A stretch of DNA of 64,000 nt, from contig JAFKLY010000005.1 in assembly GCA_017304655.1 (NCBI GenBank), forward strand, positions 248,001 to 312,000. The letters run 5' to 3'. Below are positions 1-8,102 of this stretch, piece after piece. The DNA comes from Sphingomonas sp. (lineage in GTDB: Bacteria > Pseudomonadota > Alphaproteobacteria > Sphingomonadales > Sphingomonadaceae). A program made the translations under genes and the position numbers. The notes beneath the pieces were generated by a model that was not told where the DNA came from, searched no databases, and was given only the letters and a program-made list of their open reading frames with translations. Each line of letters begins with the position of its first letter. Positions within the stretch are counted from its first letter, which is position 1.

Positions 1-318
1 ATCTGCCGCTTCGAGCGCGCGTTTATAGTGGAAGTGAATGTCGGCAATGATCGGCACCCGCGCGGCGCGGACGATCTGCCTGAGCGCCGCCGTGCTTTCT
101 ACGTCCGGGCAGGAGACGCGGATGAGGTCCACGCCCGCCTCCTCGCAGCGGCGGATCTGGTCGATCGTCGCCTTCGCGTCCGATGTCGGCGTGTTGGTCA
201 TGGTCTGCACCGTGACCGGCGCGCCGCCACCCACCGGCACGTTGCCGACCATGATCTGGCGGCATTCGCGCCGCGCGATATCGCGCCAGGGGCGCAGGCC
301 GGGATTATGCTCGGACAT
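1..318 (-). CDS. ispG: IspG (GcpE), 4-hydroxy-3-methylbut-2-enyl diphosphate synthase, N-terminal part
   Basis: Only the first 106 codons are in the window; the gene runs off the left edge. IspG is the cytosolic iron-sulfur enzyme that converts MEcPP to HMBPP in the MEP isoprenoid pathway. The visible part holds the family N-terminus: [11 protein letters not shown] near residue 37, a [18 protein letters not shown] stretch, then [14 protein letters not shown]. These belong to the TIM-barrel half. The cluster-binding cysteines lie beyond the edge. ATG at 318 fits the family start. It follows a small membrane-protein gene on the same strand, 72 bp away. Confidence 0.93.
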   Translation of the reverse strand, partial: MSEHNPGLRPWRDIARRECRQIMVGNVPVGGGAPVTVQTMTNTPTSDAKATIDQIRRCEEAGVDLIRVSCPDVESTAALRQIVRAARVPIIADIHFHYKRALEAAD

Positions 319-390
319 GAGGGCGGTTCCGCAGGGCAGTCTTCATCGGCGCGCTTATAGCGGTGCCGTGGTGTGGAGGCGAGGGCGGAG

Positions 391-660
391 TTAGTCCCTT
401 TCGCCCCAGCGCCATCGCCACCCACCGCGCGTGTGCCGGCTGGCGATAAAAATCAGGCAAATGGTGACCAGGGCGAAGAGGCCGATGCTCTTGAGCAGCG
501 CCTCACCGGTGTCGCTACGAGAGAGCAGGCCGATGCCCGCCAGCGCCAGTCCATAGGCTGCCAGCAGTGCCCAGCCTTGCCAGGCGATCGGCCGACCTGC
601 GCCATATCCATAGCGTTTCGGGGCAAACCAGTCCCCGGGTTCCAGCAGCTTGCGGAGCAT
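391..660 (-). CDS. Small membrane protein, two predicted TM segments
   Basis: This 89-residue protein is not recognised as a named family. It has an N-terminal soluble stretch rich in aromatic and basic residues (MLRKLLEPGDWFAPKRYG), then two hydrophobic segments at about residues 27-45 (WQGWALLAAYGLALAGIGLL) and 57-73 (SIGLFALVTICLIFIAS), and a basic tryptophan-rich tail. Topology suggests both ends on the same side of the inner membrane. A strong AGGAGG lies 9 nt before the ATG. It sits between the glycine-zipper gene and ispG on the same strand and could be cotranscribed with either. Confidence 0.7.
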   Translation of the reverse strand: MLRKLLEPGDWFAPKRYGYGAGRPIAWQGWALLAAYGLALAGIGLLSRSDTGEALLKSIGLFALVTICLIFIASRHTRGGWRWRWGERD

Positions 661-702
661 CGCTGGCTTCCTCCTTCGCTCGGTATGGCGCCGGATGACG
701 CC

Positions 703-1566
703 TCAGACCTTGGTCATCGTCCACTGGCCGTCGCTGCCCTTGCAGGCGTGATAGGTCTCGGCCTGCTCGGCTTCGCCCGGAAGGCTGACGCTCTGTGTCA
801 CCAGCTTGCAATTGGCGGCGGCAACCGTCGTCGCTTTCCTGAGCAGTGTGGACGAGACGTAGCCCTGGCCCACGCCGTTTTCTGAAACCAGCATCCAAGG
901 CTGGCCCTTCACTTGCGCGGGGACCCAGACGCGCTGGCCGGCCGGCAACGTGGCCCGGATCGGTGCGCTCGCGGCTGGCCCGGCACGCAGATTGGCATTG
1001 GCGCTTGTCGTGTAGCTGTCCCCAACCTTCACATAGCCGCCAGCCGGCTCCACGCCCTGGGCGAAGCGGAGGTCGCCAATGCCGCTGCTGCCGGTGGTGC
1101 CACTGGCGACATCGACCCGGCCGGACGCCCCGGTTTCGTCATTGGTCCAGCTCTGGCTCTGCCCGGTCGCGATGGCCTGCTCGGCGGCGCGCTCGGCCTT
1201 GTCGCGGTCGTTCTTCTGGAGCTTGCAGCCGATGGCGGACCCTGCGGCGGCGCCGACCGCCGCACCCAGGATGGTGCCGAGCGTACGGCTGCCCGATCCG
1301 GCGATGCGATTGCCGAGCAGGCCGCCCGCGACGCCGCCGATGGCTGCCGCGATCCCTTGCTTGTCCCCATTCGCTCCGCAACCGAAGATGCCGCCGAGCA
1401 ATCCGCCGCCACCACTGGTCCGTTCGCCGTTGTCTTGCGCGGCCATAACCGGCTGCGTCGTCGTCGCAGTCTGCTGTTGCTGGGTCACATTGGTGCCGAT
1501 CGCCTGGGCCGGACCGGCAGCGACCAGCGCGCCGAGCGCGACGGTCGAAAGTATCTTGCGGATCAT
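703..1566 (-). CDS. Exported glycine-zipper protein with C-terminal SH3-like domain
   Basis: A 287-residue protein starting MIRKILSTVALGALVAAGPAQA, a signal peptide with a probable cleavage after AQA. After a Gln/Thr-rich linker comes a glycine-zipper membrane-inserting region (residues ~80-125, with GGVAGGLLGNRIAG and LGAAVGAAAGSAIG), a charged stretch, then a bacterial SH3-like domain (residues ~180-245, ANLRAGPAASAPIRATLPAG) and a cysteine-containing tail. Similar proteins (RcnB/17-kDa surface-antigen-like) sit in the envelope; the exact role is unknown. The ATG at 1566 was preferred over a start 21 codons upstream because AGGAGAGAT precedes it and it exposes the signal peptide. Confidence 0.8.
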   Translation of the reverse strand: MIRKILSTVALGALVAAGPAQAIGTNVTQQQQTATTTQPVMAAQDNGERTSGGGGLLGGIFGCGANGDKQGIAAAIGGVAGGLLGNRIAGSGSRTLGTILGAAVGAAAGSAIGCKLQKNDRDKAERAAEQAIATGQSQSWTNDETGASGRVDVASGTTGSSGIGDLRFAQGVEPAGGYVKVGDSYTTSANANLRAGPAASAPIRATLPAGQRVWVPAQVKGQPWMLVSENGVGQGYVSSTLLRKATTVAAANCKLVTQSVSLPGEAEQAETYHACKGSDGQWTMTKV

Positions 1567-1662
1567 GGCATCTCTCCTCGCGTGAAAGTCTCTAAGACAG
1601 ATTCGCGCACGGATCGCCGTTGGGATCAAGAGGGCGCGTGCGTGGCGGGCAGGACTTTACAA

Positions 1663-2553
1663 TCAACCGGCAAAGGGCACCTCGGGCAGGCCGGGCACCT
1701 CGACGGGAAAGGAGAAGATCGCGCCGGCATGGGGTTGGATAGCGAGATCCATGTCCGACAGCCCGGCGCGGGCGCTCGTGACATAAGCGGTCCGCAAATC
1801 AGGGCCACCAAAGGCGATCATCGTCGGGCGCGTGACCGGGAGAAGGACGGTCTGCAACAAGTCTCCAGCTGGGGATAGTCGCACCACGCGCCCCCCCTCG
1901 AAGAGCGCGCTCCAGTAACAGCCTTCAGCGTCGAACGAGCCGCCATCAGGTCGGCCCTTGCCAGTCTCGAACTGGTGAAAGATCCGCCGTCCGGAGAGCG
2001 TACCCGTCGCGGGATCGACATCATAGCCGCGCAGGGCGTGACTGGGCGTATCGGCATGGCAGAAAGCGGTGCCGTCCGCATTGAACGCAGCGCCGTTGCA
2101 CGTGACCATGTCGCCTTCGATAAGGTCGATCGTCCCGTCCGGCGTGACGCGATATAGTGCCGCGTCGCGCGCGCTCTTGGCCATGTTCACGGTGCCGACC
2201 CAGAAGCGCCCGGCCGGGTCGGTGCGGCCATCGTTGAACCGCAGGTCGGCCCGGTCCGCGAGCAATTGTGGGCCGAAGGGCGTCGGCTCGGAGTCCCAGG
2301 CATCGAGCAGGGCCAGCCCATCCTTCATCGCCAGCAACAGGCCGCCCGCGCGCCGGAAGGCGAAGCAGCCGACCGGTGCATCGAACCGCCGCATCTCGTC
2401 CCGGCCAGTCGCCGGATCGAAGCGGTGCAGTTCGTCGCGGGCGATATCCACCCAGTAGAGACGCGCTTCGCCGGCGTGCCAGCGGGGGCCTTCGCCGAGA
2501 GCGGCCCTGGCATCGAGCGCGATGGAAATGGGCGGTGTCATGGGACGAGGCAT
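1663..2553 (-). CDS. SMP-30/gluconolactonase/LRE family protein
   Basis: About 296 residues of a six-bladed beta-propeller of the SMP-30 family, usually divalent-metal-dependent lactonases of sugar or related substrates. Family signs: the N-terminal ALGEGPRWHAGEARLYWVDI block with the metal-ligand Glu, FNDGRTDPAGRFWVGTVNM in the middle, FNADGTAFCHADTPSHALRGYDVD, and FETGKGRPDGGSFDAEGCYWSALFEGGRVVRLSPAGDLLQ carrying the second Asp region. Substrate cannot be told from sequence. No convincing Shine-Dalgarno is visible; ATG 2553 or ATG 2541 are both plausible. It is divergent from the next gene with about 107 bp between. Confidence 0.85.
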   Translation of the reverse strand: MPRPMTPPISIALDARAALGEGPRWHAGEARLYWVDIARDELHRFDPATGRDEMRRFDAPVGCFAFRRAGGLLLAMKDGLALLDAWDSEPTPFGPQLLADRADLRFNDGRTDPAGRFWVGTVNMAKSARDAALYRVTPDGTIDLIEGDMVTCNGAAFNADGTAFCHADTPSHALRGYDVDPATGTLSGRRIFHQFETGKGRPDGGSFDAEGCYWSALFEGGRVVRLSPAGDLLQTVLLPVTRPTMIAFGGPDLRTAYVTSARAGLSDMDLAIQPHAGAIFSFPVEVPGLPEVPFAG

Positions 2554-2660
2554 GTCGCGTTTTAGTCGATACGGCAAGGGCTGGCGCGGTGGGCGCGATG
2601 AACGCTTGCTTCATATCTCCTGGCTAACAGGACCATCACGCTTTTCGTGGGGACCAGACC

Positions 2661-3398
2661 ATGACCGCCATCGCTCCTTCTGCATTCAAGTCTTTCGCCA
2701 CGCTCGGGGTTGCCGGGCAGCGCAAGCCGGCCAGCGCGCCGGTTGATGTTGGGGAGGCCTACGCTGCCTGGCGCGATGGGCTCAAGACGAAGGCTGTGAG
2801 CAGCGATTTCGTGGCGGGTCTCGATTCGTCGCGCGCGACATTCCTCGCCGTGGCGCGCCGCGCGCAGGAGACGGGTGGGCTCGATGATCCGCAGGCCTTC
2901 CTCAAGAGCCTGAGCACCGATGAACTCAACGCCCTCCAGACGACGGCGGGGCTGGCCGATCCGATCAATCCGGCGACGCTGAGCCGGGAAGGCGCCTATA
3001 ATCTGCTGGTGACGCGCGGGCAGGCACGCGATCTCGATCAGGATGGCCTGACGGAGGTGGGTGTTGCGCGGACGATCGTCTTTCCTCCGCAGGATGCCCC
3101 GGCAAATGTCCGTGCCGCATGGGATTCTGCCATGGCGGGGCAGGATGAAGGCACCCGTATGACGCTCTCGCTCAGCGCCTGGATGGGCACGCATGGGCGT
3201 CCGCTCGACGCGGAAGGCAGCAAGGCGGGCTGGAGCGAGGCCGACTTTGACTGGACCGACGCGGCCCGGCGCCTTGTGGCGGGTGCGCGCGAAAACCTGA
3301 AATATCAGGCCAGTGCGGAGCAACAGCGCCATGGCGTGGCGGCGCTTCGGGCCTTCGAGGCGTTTCTTGCGAATCTGGCCGGGCCGCTGCCCGCCTGA
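2661..3398 (+). CDS. Hypothetical protein, 245 aa
   Basis: Not recognised. The protein is acidic, rich in Ala/Gly/Asp and without a clear signal peptide or membrane segment. Residues ~119-130 (ARDLDQDGLTEVG) resemble an EF-hand-like calcium loop (DxDxDG style), preceded by STDELNALQTTAGLADPINPATLSREGAYNLLV. That helix-loop-helix setting is compatible with a calcium-binding or secretion-associated protein but proves nothing. ATG at 2661 lies 10 nt after a GTGGGGA purine run. Codon use is ordinary for the window. It is followed by a repeat-rich gap. Confidence 0.65.
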   Translation: MTAIAPSAFKSFATLGVAGQRKPASAPVDVGEAYAAWRDGLKTKAVSSDFVAGLDSSRATFLAVARRAQETGGLDDPQAFLKSLSTDELNALQTTAGLADPINPATLSREGAYNLLVTRGQARDLDQDGLTEVGVARTIVFPPQDAPANVRAAWDSAMAGQDEGTRMTLSLSAWMGTHGRPLDAEGSKAGWSEADFDWTDAARRLVAGARENLKYQASAEQQRHGVAALRAFEAFLANLAGPLPA

Positions 3399-3477
3399 AA
3401 TCCATGGCCGCTGCCCCTTGCCGGGGCGTCCAGACCAAGGGTCCAAGGTCGGACAAACCGGCGTTTCGTGGGCCCAT

Positions 3478-3725
3478 CCAACAGCGCGTCGCGCGCCGGA
3501 AGTTCACGAAGTTCACGACACGGGGGCGTGAACTTTCGCTTCCCTGACCTTGCGCGGCGCACGGATACGGCGGGCGCCAGTGCCTGTTCCGGCGAGCCTG
3601 TATCGCCGGGGCGTCGAGATGGTGCACTGAGAAAGAGCCACATGTCGTCCGCGCCGGTCTGGCTTCGGCAGGAACCGGCGCCCGTCGGTGCTGCCACGGC
3701 GGGCGTGATGTAGGACAGCGAAAAA
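3478..3725 (+). repeat. Interspersed repeat family 1, copy 1
   Basis: Non-coding stretch sharing an ordered series of blocks with copies at 23272-23526 and 39568-39786: CCAACAGCGCG, the doubled GTTCACGA, an inverted repeat AAGTTCA/TGAACTT around a CGACACGGGGGCG loop (near 3500-3534), CTTCCCT, GCACTGAGAAAGAGCCAC, and a terminal TGTAGGACAG-type block. Spacer sequence between blocks diverges. The remaining gap from 3726 to 3991 holds no gene that I can support. Confidence 0.8.
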
Positions 3726-3991
3726 AAACGGGATCGACGGGGTGACGAGGGATGGAAAGGGGGCAGCGGACGTTGCCGGCCGATCGGCGCTCTCACTTTG
3801 CTGTCGTCGGGAAGCGGGGATGCGTCAGATTGTGCCAAAGCGACACGCTTCTTAACCAACAATTCAAGGTAAACAGACGTTTAATGCGGATCGAACGCGA
3901 TTATTGACCTGTCTTAGCGGCGGTGTCCGTGATCCCAAGGGGACGGGATTTGGATCACCGCCGCGTCGTACAGACAGAGTGTGAGTGTGTC

Positions 3992-4180
3992 ATGGCAAGG
4001 TCCCTGCTTCTTATCATCGCCATCGCCGTTACGGCGCTGACCGTCACCCCGCTTGCCGCGCAAGTGCCGGCGCTGCCCACGACGATGGGCGGGCCGGAAA
4101 GCTGGGCGCTGCTGCTTGTTGGCCTGTTCGCGGTGGGCCGCACGGCGCGCCGTCGCCCGATCGACAAGAGCTTCATCTGA
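3992..4180 (+). CDS. Miniature exported protein with PEP-CTERM-like tail
   Basis: A 62-residue protein made almost entirely of two hydrophobic segments: a signal peptide (MARSLLLIIAIAVTALTVTPLAAQ) and a C-terminal segment GGPESWALLLVGLFAVGRTARRR. The latter resembles a PEP-CTERM sorting signal (PExxWALLLxG, hydrophobic span, Arg cluster), although the motif reads GPES rather than PEP. Only about ten residues lie between. The shorter ATG at 3992 was chosen because it begins the signal peptide. It may be a decoy, a processed peptide or a remnant of a longer exported protein. A full PEP-CTERM protein is at 38212-39258. Confidence 0.6.
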   Translation: MARSLLLIIAIAVTALTVTPLAAQVPALPTTMGGPESWALLLVGLFAVGRTARRRPIDKSFI

Positions 4181-4189
4181 AGCGAGGCG

Positions 4190-4969
4190 CTACGGCGCCA
4201 TCATCCTCACGATTACCGTCAGGCCCGGCGCGGCAGGCGCGACCTGACCGGGCGCCAGCGGGATGCGAGTGGCGTCCGCACGGGCACGCGCGAGAATGGC
4301 GGGGGGCACGGTGCCCTCCAGCAGAAGCCGGTCGGCTTCGCCCAGCAACCGCGCAGCGCGCAGGCTGAGCTCATCGGGATCGGGCGAGGCAATCGCGATC
4401 GTCTCGATCCGCGCCGGCGCGCCATCGCCCGCATTGTTCAGCCACATCTCGACTGCCACATCAGGACGATCCGCCAGCGGATCGAGTGCACTGCCCTCCC
4501 GCAAGGCCTCATCAAGGGCATGGCGGCGGGCGACCGGGTCCGGCCAGCGCGTCCGCAGGGCTCGGCGGGCGTCGGCGAGCGCGCCGGCCAGTGTTCCCAA
4601 ACTTTGCGGCAGCAGGCGCTCCAGTCGCTGGCGCACTGCTTTGGCCAGCCCCGCCGATGCGCCGCCGGTCGAGACGGCGATCAATACCGGATCACGATCG
4701 ACGATGGCCGGCGTGGTGAAGTCGCACAGCGCCGGCTGGTCCACGACATTGACGAGCAGGCCGCGCGCCTTGAGCCGGGCTGCCGCCACTGAAGCCGCGG
4801 CCGCATCCTCGATCGCGACGAAGGCGATGCGGGCGCCTGGATCGGTTTCCTCCACCGGCAATCCACCAGCGCGCTCGATCAGCCGGCGCTTGGCGGCGGC
4901 TGCCTCGCCGTCGCCGATCAGGATGACCGGCGCTCCGGCAATCTTCAGGAAGAGGGGCAGGCTGTGCAT
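4190..4969 (-). CDS. Siroheme synthase N-terminal (precorrin-2 dehydrogenase/ferrochelatase) with a methyltransferase remnant
   Basis: A 259-residue protein homologous to the CysG N-terminal half, which oxidises precorrin-2 with NAD and inserts iron to make siroheme. It opens MHSLPLFLKIAGAPVILIGDGEAAAAKRRL, the nucleotide-binding loop, and continues through DFTTPAIVDRDPVLIAVSTGGASAGLAKAVRQRLE, the dimerisation and chelatase region. The last ~75 residues (AIASPDPDELSLRAARLLGEADRLLLEG...AILARARADATRI) resemble only the first part of the SUMT methyltransferase domain of full CysG, without its GAGPGDP glycine loop. It converges with the preceding small gene, 9 bp away. Confidence 0.82.
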   Translation of the reverse strand: MHSLPLFLKIAGAPVILIGDGEAAAAKRRLIERAGGLPVEETDPGARIAFVAIEDAAAASVAAARLKARGLLVNVVDQPALCDFTTPAIVDRDPVLIAVSTGGASAGLAKAVRQRLERLLPQSLGTLAGALADARRALRTRWPDPVARRHALDEALREGSALDPLADRPDVAVEMWLNNAGDGAPARIETIAIASPDPDELSLRAARLLGEADRLLLEGTVPPAILARARADATRIPLAPGQVAPAAPGLTVIVRMMAP

Positions 4970-5014
4970 GGGGCGATAGCCTAGCCGTTCAGGTCCGGGT
5001 CCGTCGAGGGCGCT

Positions 5015-6277
5015 TCAGTCCCGCAGGAAATCCGGCACCCGCTCGGCGGCAATGAGCGTCTCGGGCATCACGCGGTCAGCGACGACAGCGAACTTGTCGC
5101 CATCGACCATCACCTCGGGCACCAGCGGGCGGGAATTATAGGTGCTCGCCATCGTCGCGCCATAAGCGCCAGCGGTGCGGAATACGGCGAGATCGCCAGC
5201 CTTCACCACATCGATGTCGCGGCCGATGCCGAAGGTGTCGCCACTTTCGCAGACGGGTCCGGCGATGTTGGCGACCATGCGTTCGCCGGTCGGTGCCACT
5301 GCCTCGAAATCATGCCAGGCATCATACATGGCAGGGCGGGCGAGATCATTCATGGCGGCATCGACGATGATGAAGGGGCGGACGGCACCGGGCTTCACCC
5401 AGATCACGCGCGTCAGCAGCACGCCAGCATTGCCCACGATCACGCGGCCCGGCTCGAAATAGAGCGTGACGTCCCAGCCCCTGGTGGCCCGCTCCACCAT
5501 CGAGCCATAATCGGCGGGCGAGGGGGGAACCTTGTCGCGCTCATACGGCACGCCGAGGCCGCCGCCGAGGTCCACGCGGTCGATCACGTGGCCCGCGGCG
5601 CGCAGATCGCGCACCATGTCGCCCAGCTTGCTATAGGCCGCCTCGATGGGGCCGAGGTCGAAGATCTGGCTGCCGATATGCGCCGCGATGCCGCGCAGGT
5701 TGAGGCCGGGCAGCGCGGAGAGGCGCGCGAAGATGCCCGGGGCCTCGTCGATCGGCACGCCGAACTTGTTTTCCTTCTTGCCGGTCGAGATCTTGGCGTG
5801 CGTGCCGGCGTCGACGTCCGGGTTCACGCGCAGCACCGCGTCAGCGGTCTTGCCCAGCGATGCGGCGATCTGAGCAAGGACGGCGCCTTCCTCCTCCAGC
5901 TCGATATTGAACTGGCCGATGCCCGCTTCCAGGGCCTCGCGCAGCTCTGTTACCGTCTTGCCGACGCCCGAGAAGACAATGTCCTTTGCCGGCATCCCCG
6001 CCGCGAGGGCACGCTTCATTTCGCCGCCTGAGACGATGTCCGCACCGAAGCCCTGGCGCGCCAGCACCTTGAGCACGGCCAGATTGGGGTTGGCCTTGAT
6101 GGCGAAGGCGATGTGCTTGCGCTCGATGCCGCCGAGGGCCTCCCGGAACACGCGGGCATGGCGCTCGAGCGTCGCGCGCGAATAGACATAGACGGGCGTG
6201 CCGACGGCATCGGCAATCGCGCTCATCGGCACGTCCTCGGCGTGGAGCACGCCGTTCCGGTAGTTGAAATGGTCCAT
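5015..6277 (-). CDS. lysA: Diaminopimelate decarboxylase
   Basis: A 420-residue PLP-dependent fold-type III enzyme that decarboxylates meso-diaminopimelate to lysine, the last step of lysine synthesis. The PLP lysine lies in HIAFAIKANPNLAVLK; ALAAGMPAKDIVFSGVGK, HAKISTGKKENKFGV, DLGGGLGVPY and the GPVCESGDTFG cysteine motif follow in the expected order. The C-terminal RTAGAYGATMASTYNSRP block closes the active site. Length is normal. It is the third gene of a same-strand run argH, lipoprotein, lysA, with 19 bp to the lipoprotein gene. Confidence 0.97.
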   Translation of the reverse strand: MDHFNYRNGVLHAEDVPMSAIADAVGTPVYVYSRATLERHARVFREALGGIERKHIAFAIKANPNLAVLKVLARQGFGADIVSGGEMKRALAAGMPAKDIVFSGVGKTVTELREALEAGIGQFNIELEEEGAVLAQIAASLGKTADAVLRVNPDVDAGTHAKISTGKKENKFGVPIDEAPGIFARLSALPGLNLRGIAAHIGSQIFDLGPIEAAYSKLGDMVRDLRAAGHVIDRVDLGGGLGVPYERDKVPPSPADYGSMVERATRGWDVTLYFEPGRVIVGNAGVLLTRVIWVKPGAVRPFIIVDAAMNDLARPAMYDAWHDFEAVAPTGERMVANIAGPVCESGDTFGIGRDIDVVKAGDLAVFRTAGAYGATMASTYNSRPLVPEVMVDGDKFAVVADRVMPETLIAAERVPDFLRD

Positions 6278-6296
6278 GGGCCTTGCCTTGAAAGTG

Positions 6297-6572
6297 CTAG
6301 TTGCCGGTCTTGCCGTTTTCCGGCCCGGGCGGGAGATCGAAGGGGTCGTCCTGGCGCTCGACCGACTTGGTCAGCAGGTCTGCCTGTCGGCTCGGCTGTG
6401 CCTGTGTCGACGGCTGCATGAGTTGGCCCGGCGTCTCTCGTTTCTGCGCGTTGGCGGCCTGCGGGACTTCGCTCATGCCCTCCTTGGGGCGCAATTGTGT
6501 CACCGATCCGCAGCCGGCCAGCGCGGCCAGCAGAGCGCAGCAGGCAGCGGAGACGAATGCCGCGCGGATCAT
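6297..6572 (-). CDS. Small lipoprotein between argH and lysA (LptM-like position)
   Basis: A 91-residue protein with a lipoprotein signal: [21 protein letters not shown], lipobox LAGC, so the mature N-terminal Cys would be lipidated. The mature part is polar, Gln/Pro/Ser-rich and probably disordered, ending GPENGKTGN. Small lipoproteins commonly sit next to amino-acid genes at this location in proteobacteria (LptM/YifL in enterics helps LptD maturation), but sequence similarity is too slight to assign that role. The start overlaps the argH stop by 4 bp (ATGA), so the two are translationally coupled. Confidence 0.75.
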   Translation of the reverse strand: MIRAAFVSAACCALLAALAGCGSVTQLRPKEGMSEVPQAANAQKRETPGQLMQPSTQAQPSRQADLLTKSVERQDDPFDLPPGPENGKTGN

Positions 6573-7984
6573 TGTCCGGCCTCCCCGTCCAGCGCGGTGC
6601 GTGCCTCGGCAATGCGGGCGCGGACCTGGTCCGGCGCCGTGCCGCCATAGCTCTTGCGGCTGGCCACCGAGGCATCGACGGTGAGAACGGCATACACGCG
6701 CTCGTCGATGCGCGTGTCGATTCCCTTCAGTGTCACGATCGGCAACGCGGCCAGCTGCACACCGGCTTCTTCCGCCGCCTTGACGGCCCGGCCCGTGATG
6801 TGGTGCGCCTCGCGGAACGGCACATTTGCTTCACGCACCAGCCAGTCGGCCAGATCGGTCGCCGTCGAAAAACCGCTTTCAGCCAGCGCGCGCATCCGCT
6901 CGGTGCGGAAGGTGGTGGTCTCGACCATGCCGGTCATCGCGGTGATCGAGAGGCCGAGCAGGTCATGCGCCTCGAACAGCGGCGGCTTGTCGTCCTGCAT
7001 GTCCTTGGAATAAGCGAGCGGCAGCCCCTTCATGGTGACGCACAGCGCGGTCATGCAGCCCATGATGCGCCCGGCATGGCCGCGCACCAGCTCGGCGGCG
7101 TCCGGATTGCGCTTCTGCGGCATGATCGAGCTGCCGGTCGAATAAGCGTCGGGCAGGCTGATGAAGCCGAAGGGCTGGCTCGCCCAGATCACAAATTCCT
7201 CGGCAAGGCGCGAGAGGTGGAGGCTGCACTGGGTCGCTGCCATCAGATAATCGAGCGCGAAATCGCGGTCGGAGACGCTGTCCAGGCTGTTGCGCGTCGG
7301 TCCGTCGAAGCCGAGCGCGGCGGCCGTCATGTGCCGGTCGGTCGGGAAGCCGGTGCCGGCCAGTGCGGCGGCGCCGAGCGGCGAGAGGTTCATGCGCACC
7401 CGCGCATCGCGGAAGCGCGAGCGATCGCGGCCGATCATCTCGTGATAGGCCATGAGATGATGACCGAGCGTGACCGGCTGGGCACTCTGCAGATGCGTGA
7501 AGCCCGGCATCACGGTGTCGGCATGCTCGGCAGCCCGATCGACCAGTGCGCGCTGGAGCAGGGCGAGGCTTGCATCCACCTCATCGGCGCAATCGCGCAC
7601 GAACAGGCGGAAGTCCGTCGCGACCTGATCGTTGCGGGAACGCGCGGTGTGGAGTCGCCCGGCGACGGGGCCGATCTTGTCGGCGAGCCGTGCCTCGGTC
7701 GCCATGTGGATGTCCTCGAGGTCGAGGTCCTCCGGCAGATCGCCGGCTTCATACTCGGCATGGATCGCTTCCAGGCCCGCGATGATCTGGCTGGCTTCGT
7801 CAGCCGTGAGGATGCCTTGCGCGCCCAGCATCCGGGCATGGGCGATGGACCCGGCGATGTCCTGCCGCCACAAGCGCTTGTCGAAGGGCAACGAGGCATT
7901 TATCTCGCGCATGACCGCGGCCGGGCCTTGCGCGAAGCGCCCGCCCCACATGCTGTTCGCGCCCCTGTTCTCGGAGTCTGCCAT
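6569..7984 (-). CDS. argH: Argininosuccinate lyase
   Basis: A 471-residue member of the fumarase/aspartase superfamily that splits argininosuccinate into arginine and fumarate. It begins [21 protein letters not shown], the usual N-terminus, and carries [33 protein letters not shown] and the superfamily signature [15 protein letters not shown] with the catalytic loop serine. The ATG at 7984 shares its bases with the ATG of the divergent thioredoxin gene (a single CATG at 7982-7985), so each promoter must lie inside the other gene or transcript. It is followed by the lipoprotein and lysA. Confidence 0.97.
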   Translation of the reverse strand: MADSENRGANSMWGGRFAQGPAAVMREINASLPFDKRLWRQDIAGSIAHARMLGAQGILTADEASQIIAGLEAIHAEYEAGDLPEDLDLEDIHMATEARLADKIGPVAGRLHTARSRNDQVATDFRLFVRDCADEVDASLALLQRALVDRAAEHADTVMPGFTHLQSAQPVTLGHHLMAYHEMIGRDRSRFRDARVRMNLSPLGAAALAGTGFPTDRHMTAAALGFDGPTRNSLDSVSDRDFALDYLMAATQCSLHLSRLAEEFVIWASQPFGFISLPDAYSTGSSIMPQKRNPDAAELVRGHAGRIMGCMTALCVTMKGLPLAYSKDMQDDKPPLFEAHDLLGLSITAMTGMVETTTFRTERMRALAESGFSTATDLADWLVREANVPFREAHHITGRAVKAAEEAGVQLAALPIVTLKGIDTRIDERVYAVLTVDASVASRKSYGGTAPDQVRARIAEARTALDGEAGQ

Positions 7985-8102
7985 GCGTTCCTTCGCTGCT
8001 CTTGCTGTTGTGATCGGCCTCTCGCTGGCCGCGAGCGGCTGCGATAAGCAATCCGGGGGTGCGGCGCAAGGAGCGGGCAATGCCGGCCGCTGCACCGGAT
8101 GA
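7983..8102 (+). pseudogene. Lipoprotein leader of the TlpA-like gene, out of frame with it
   Basis: This 39-codon frame encodes a complete lipoprotein signal, [20 protein letters not shown], then [15 protein letters not shown], and hits TGA at 8100. GGAG lies 8 nt before the ATG. The natural continuation, [11 protein letters not shown] and the thioredoxin fold, is in a different frame. Dropping one base around GGCCGC (8084-8089) would join GNAG directly to AAPDEA. I read this as the 5' end of the downstream gene, separated by a one-base insertion or sequencing error. Confidence 0.6.

Noticed and set aside
2997..3050. Calcium-binding EF-hand in the 245-residue hypothetical protein
   Set aside because: A single DLDQDG-like loop is too weak to assign an EF-hand domain; noted in the feature text only.
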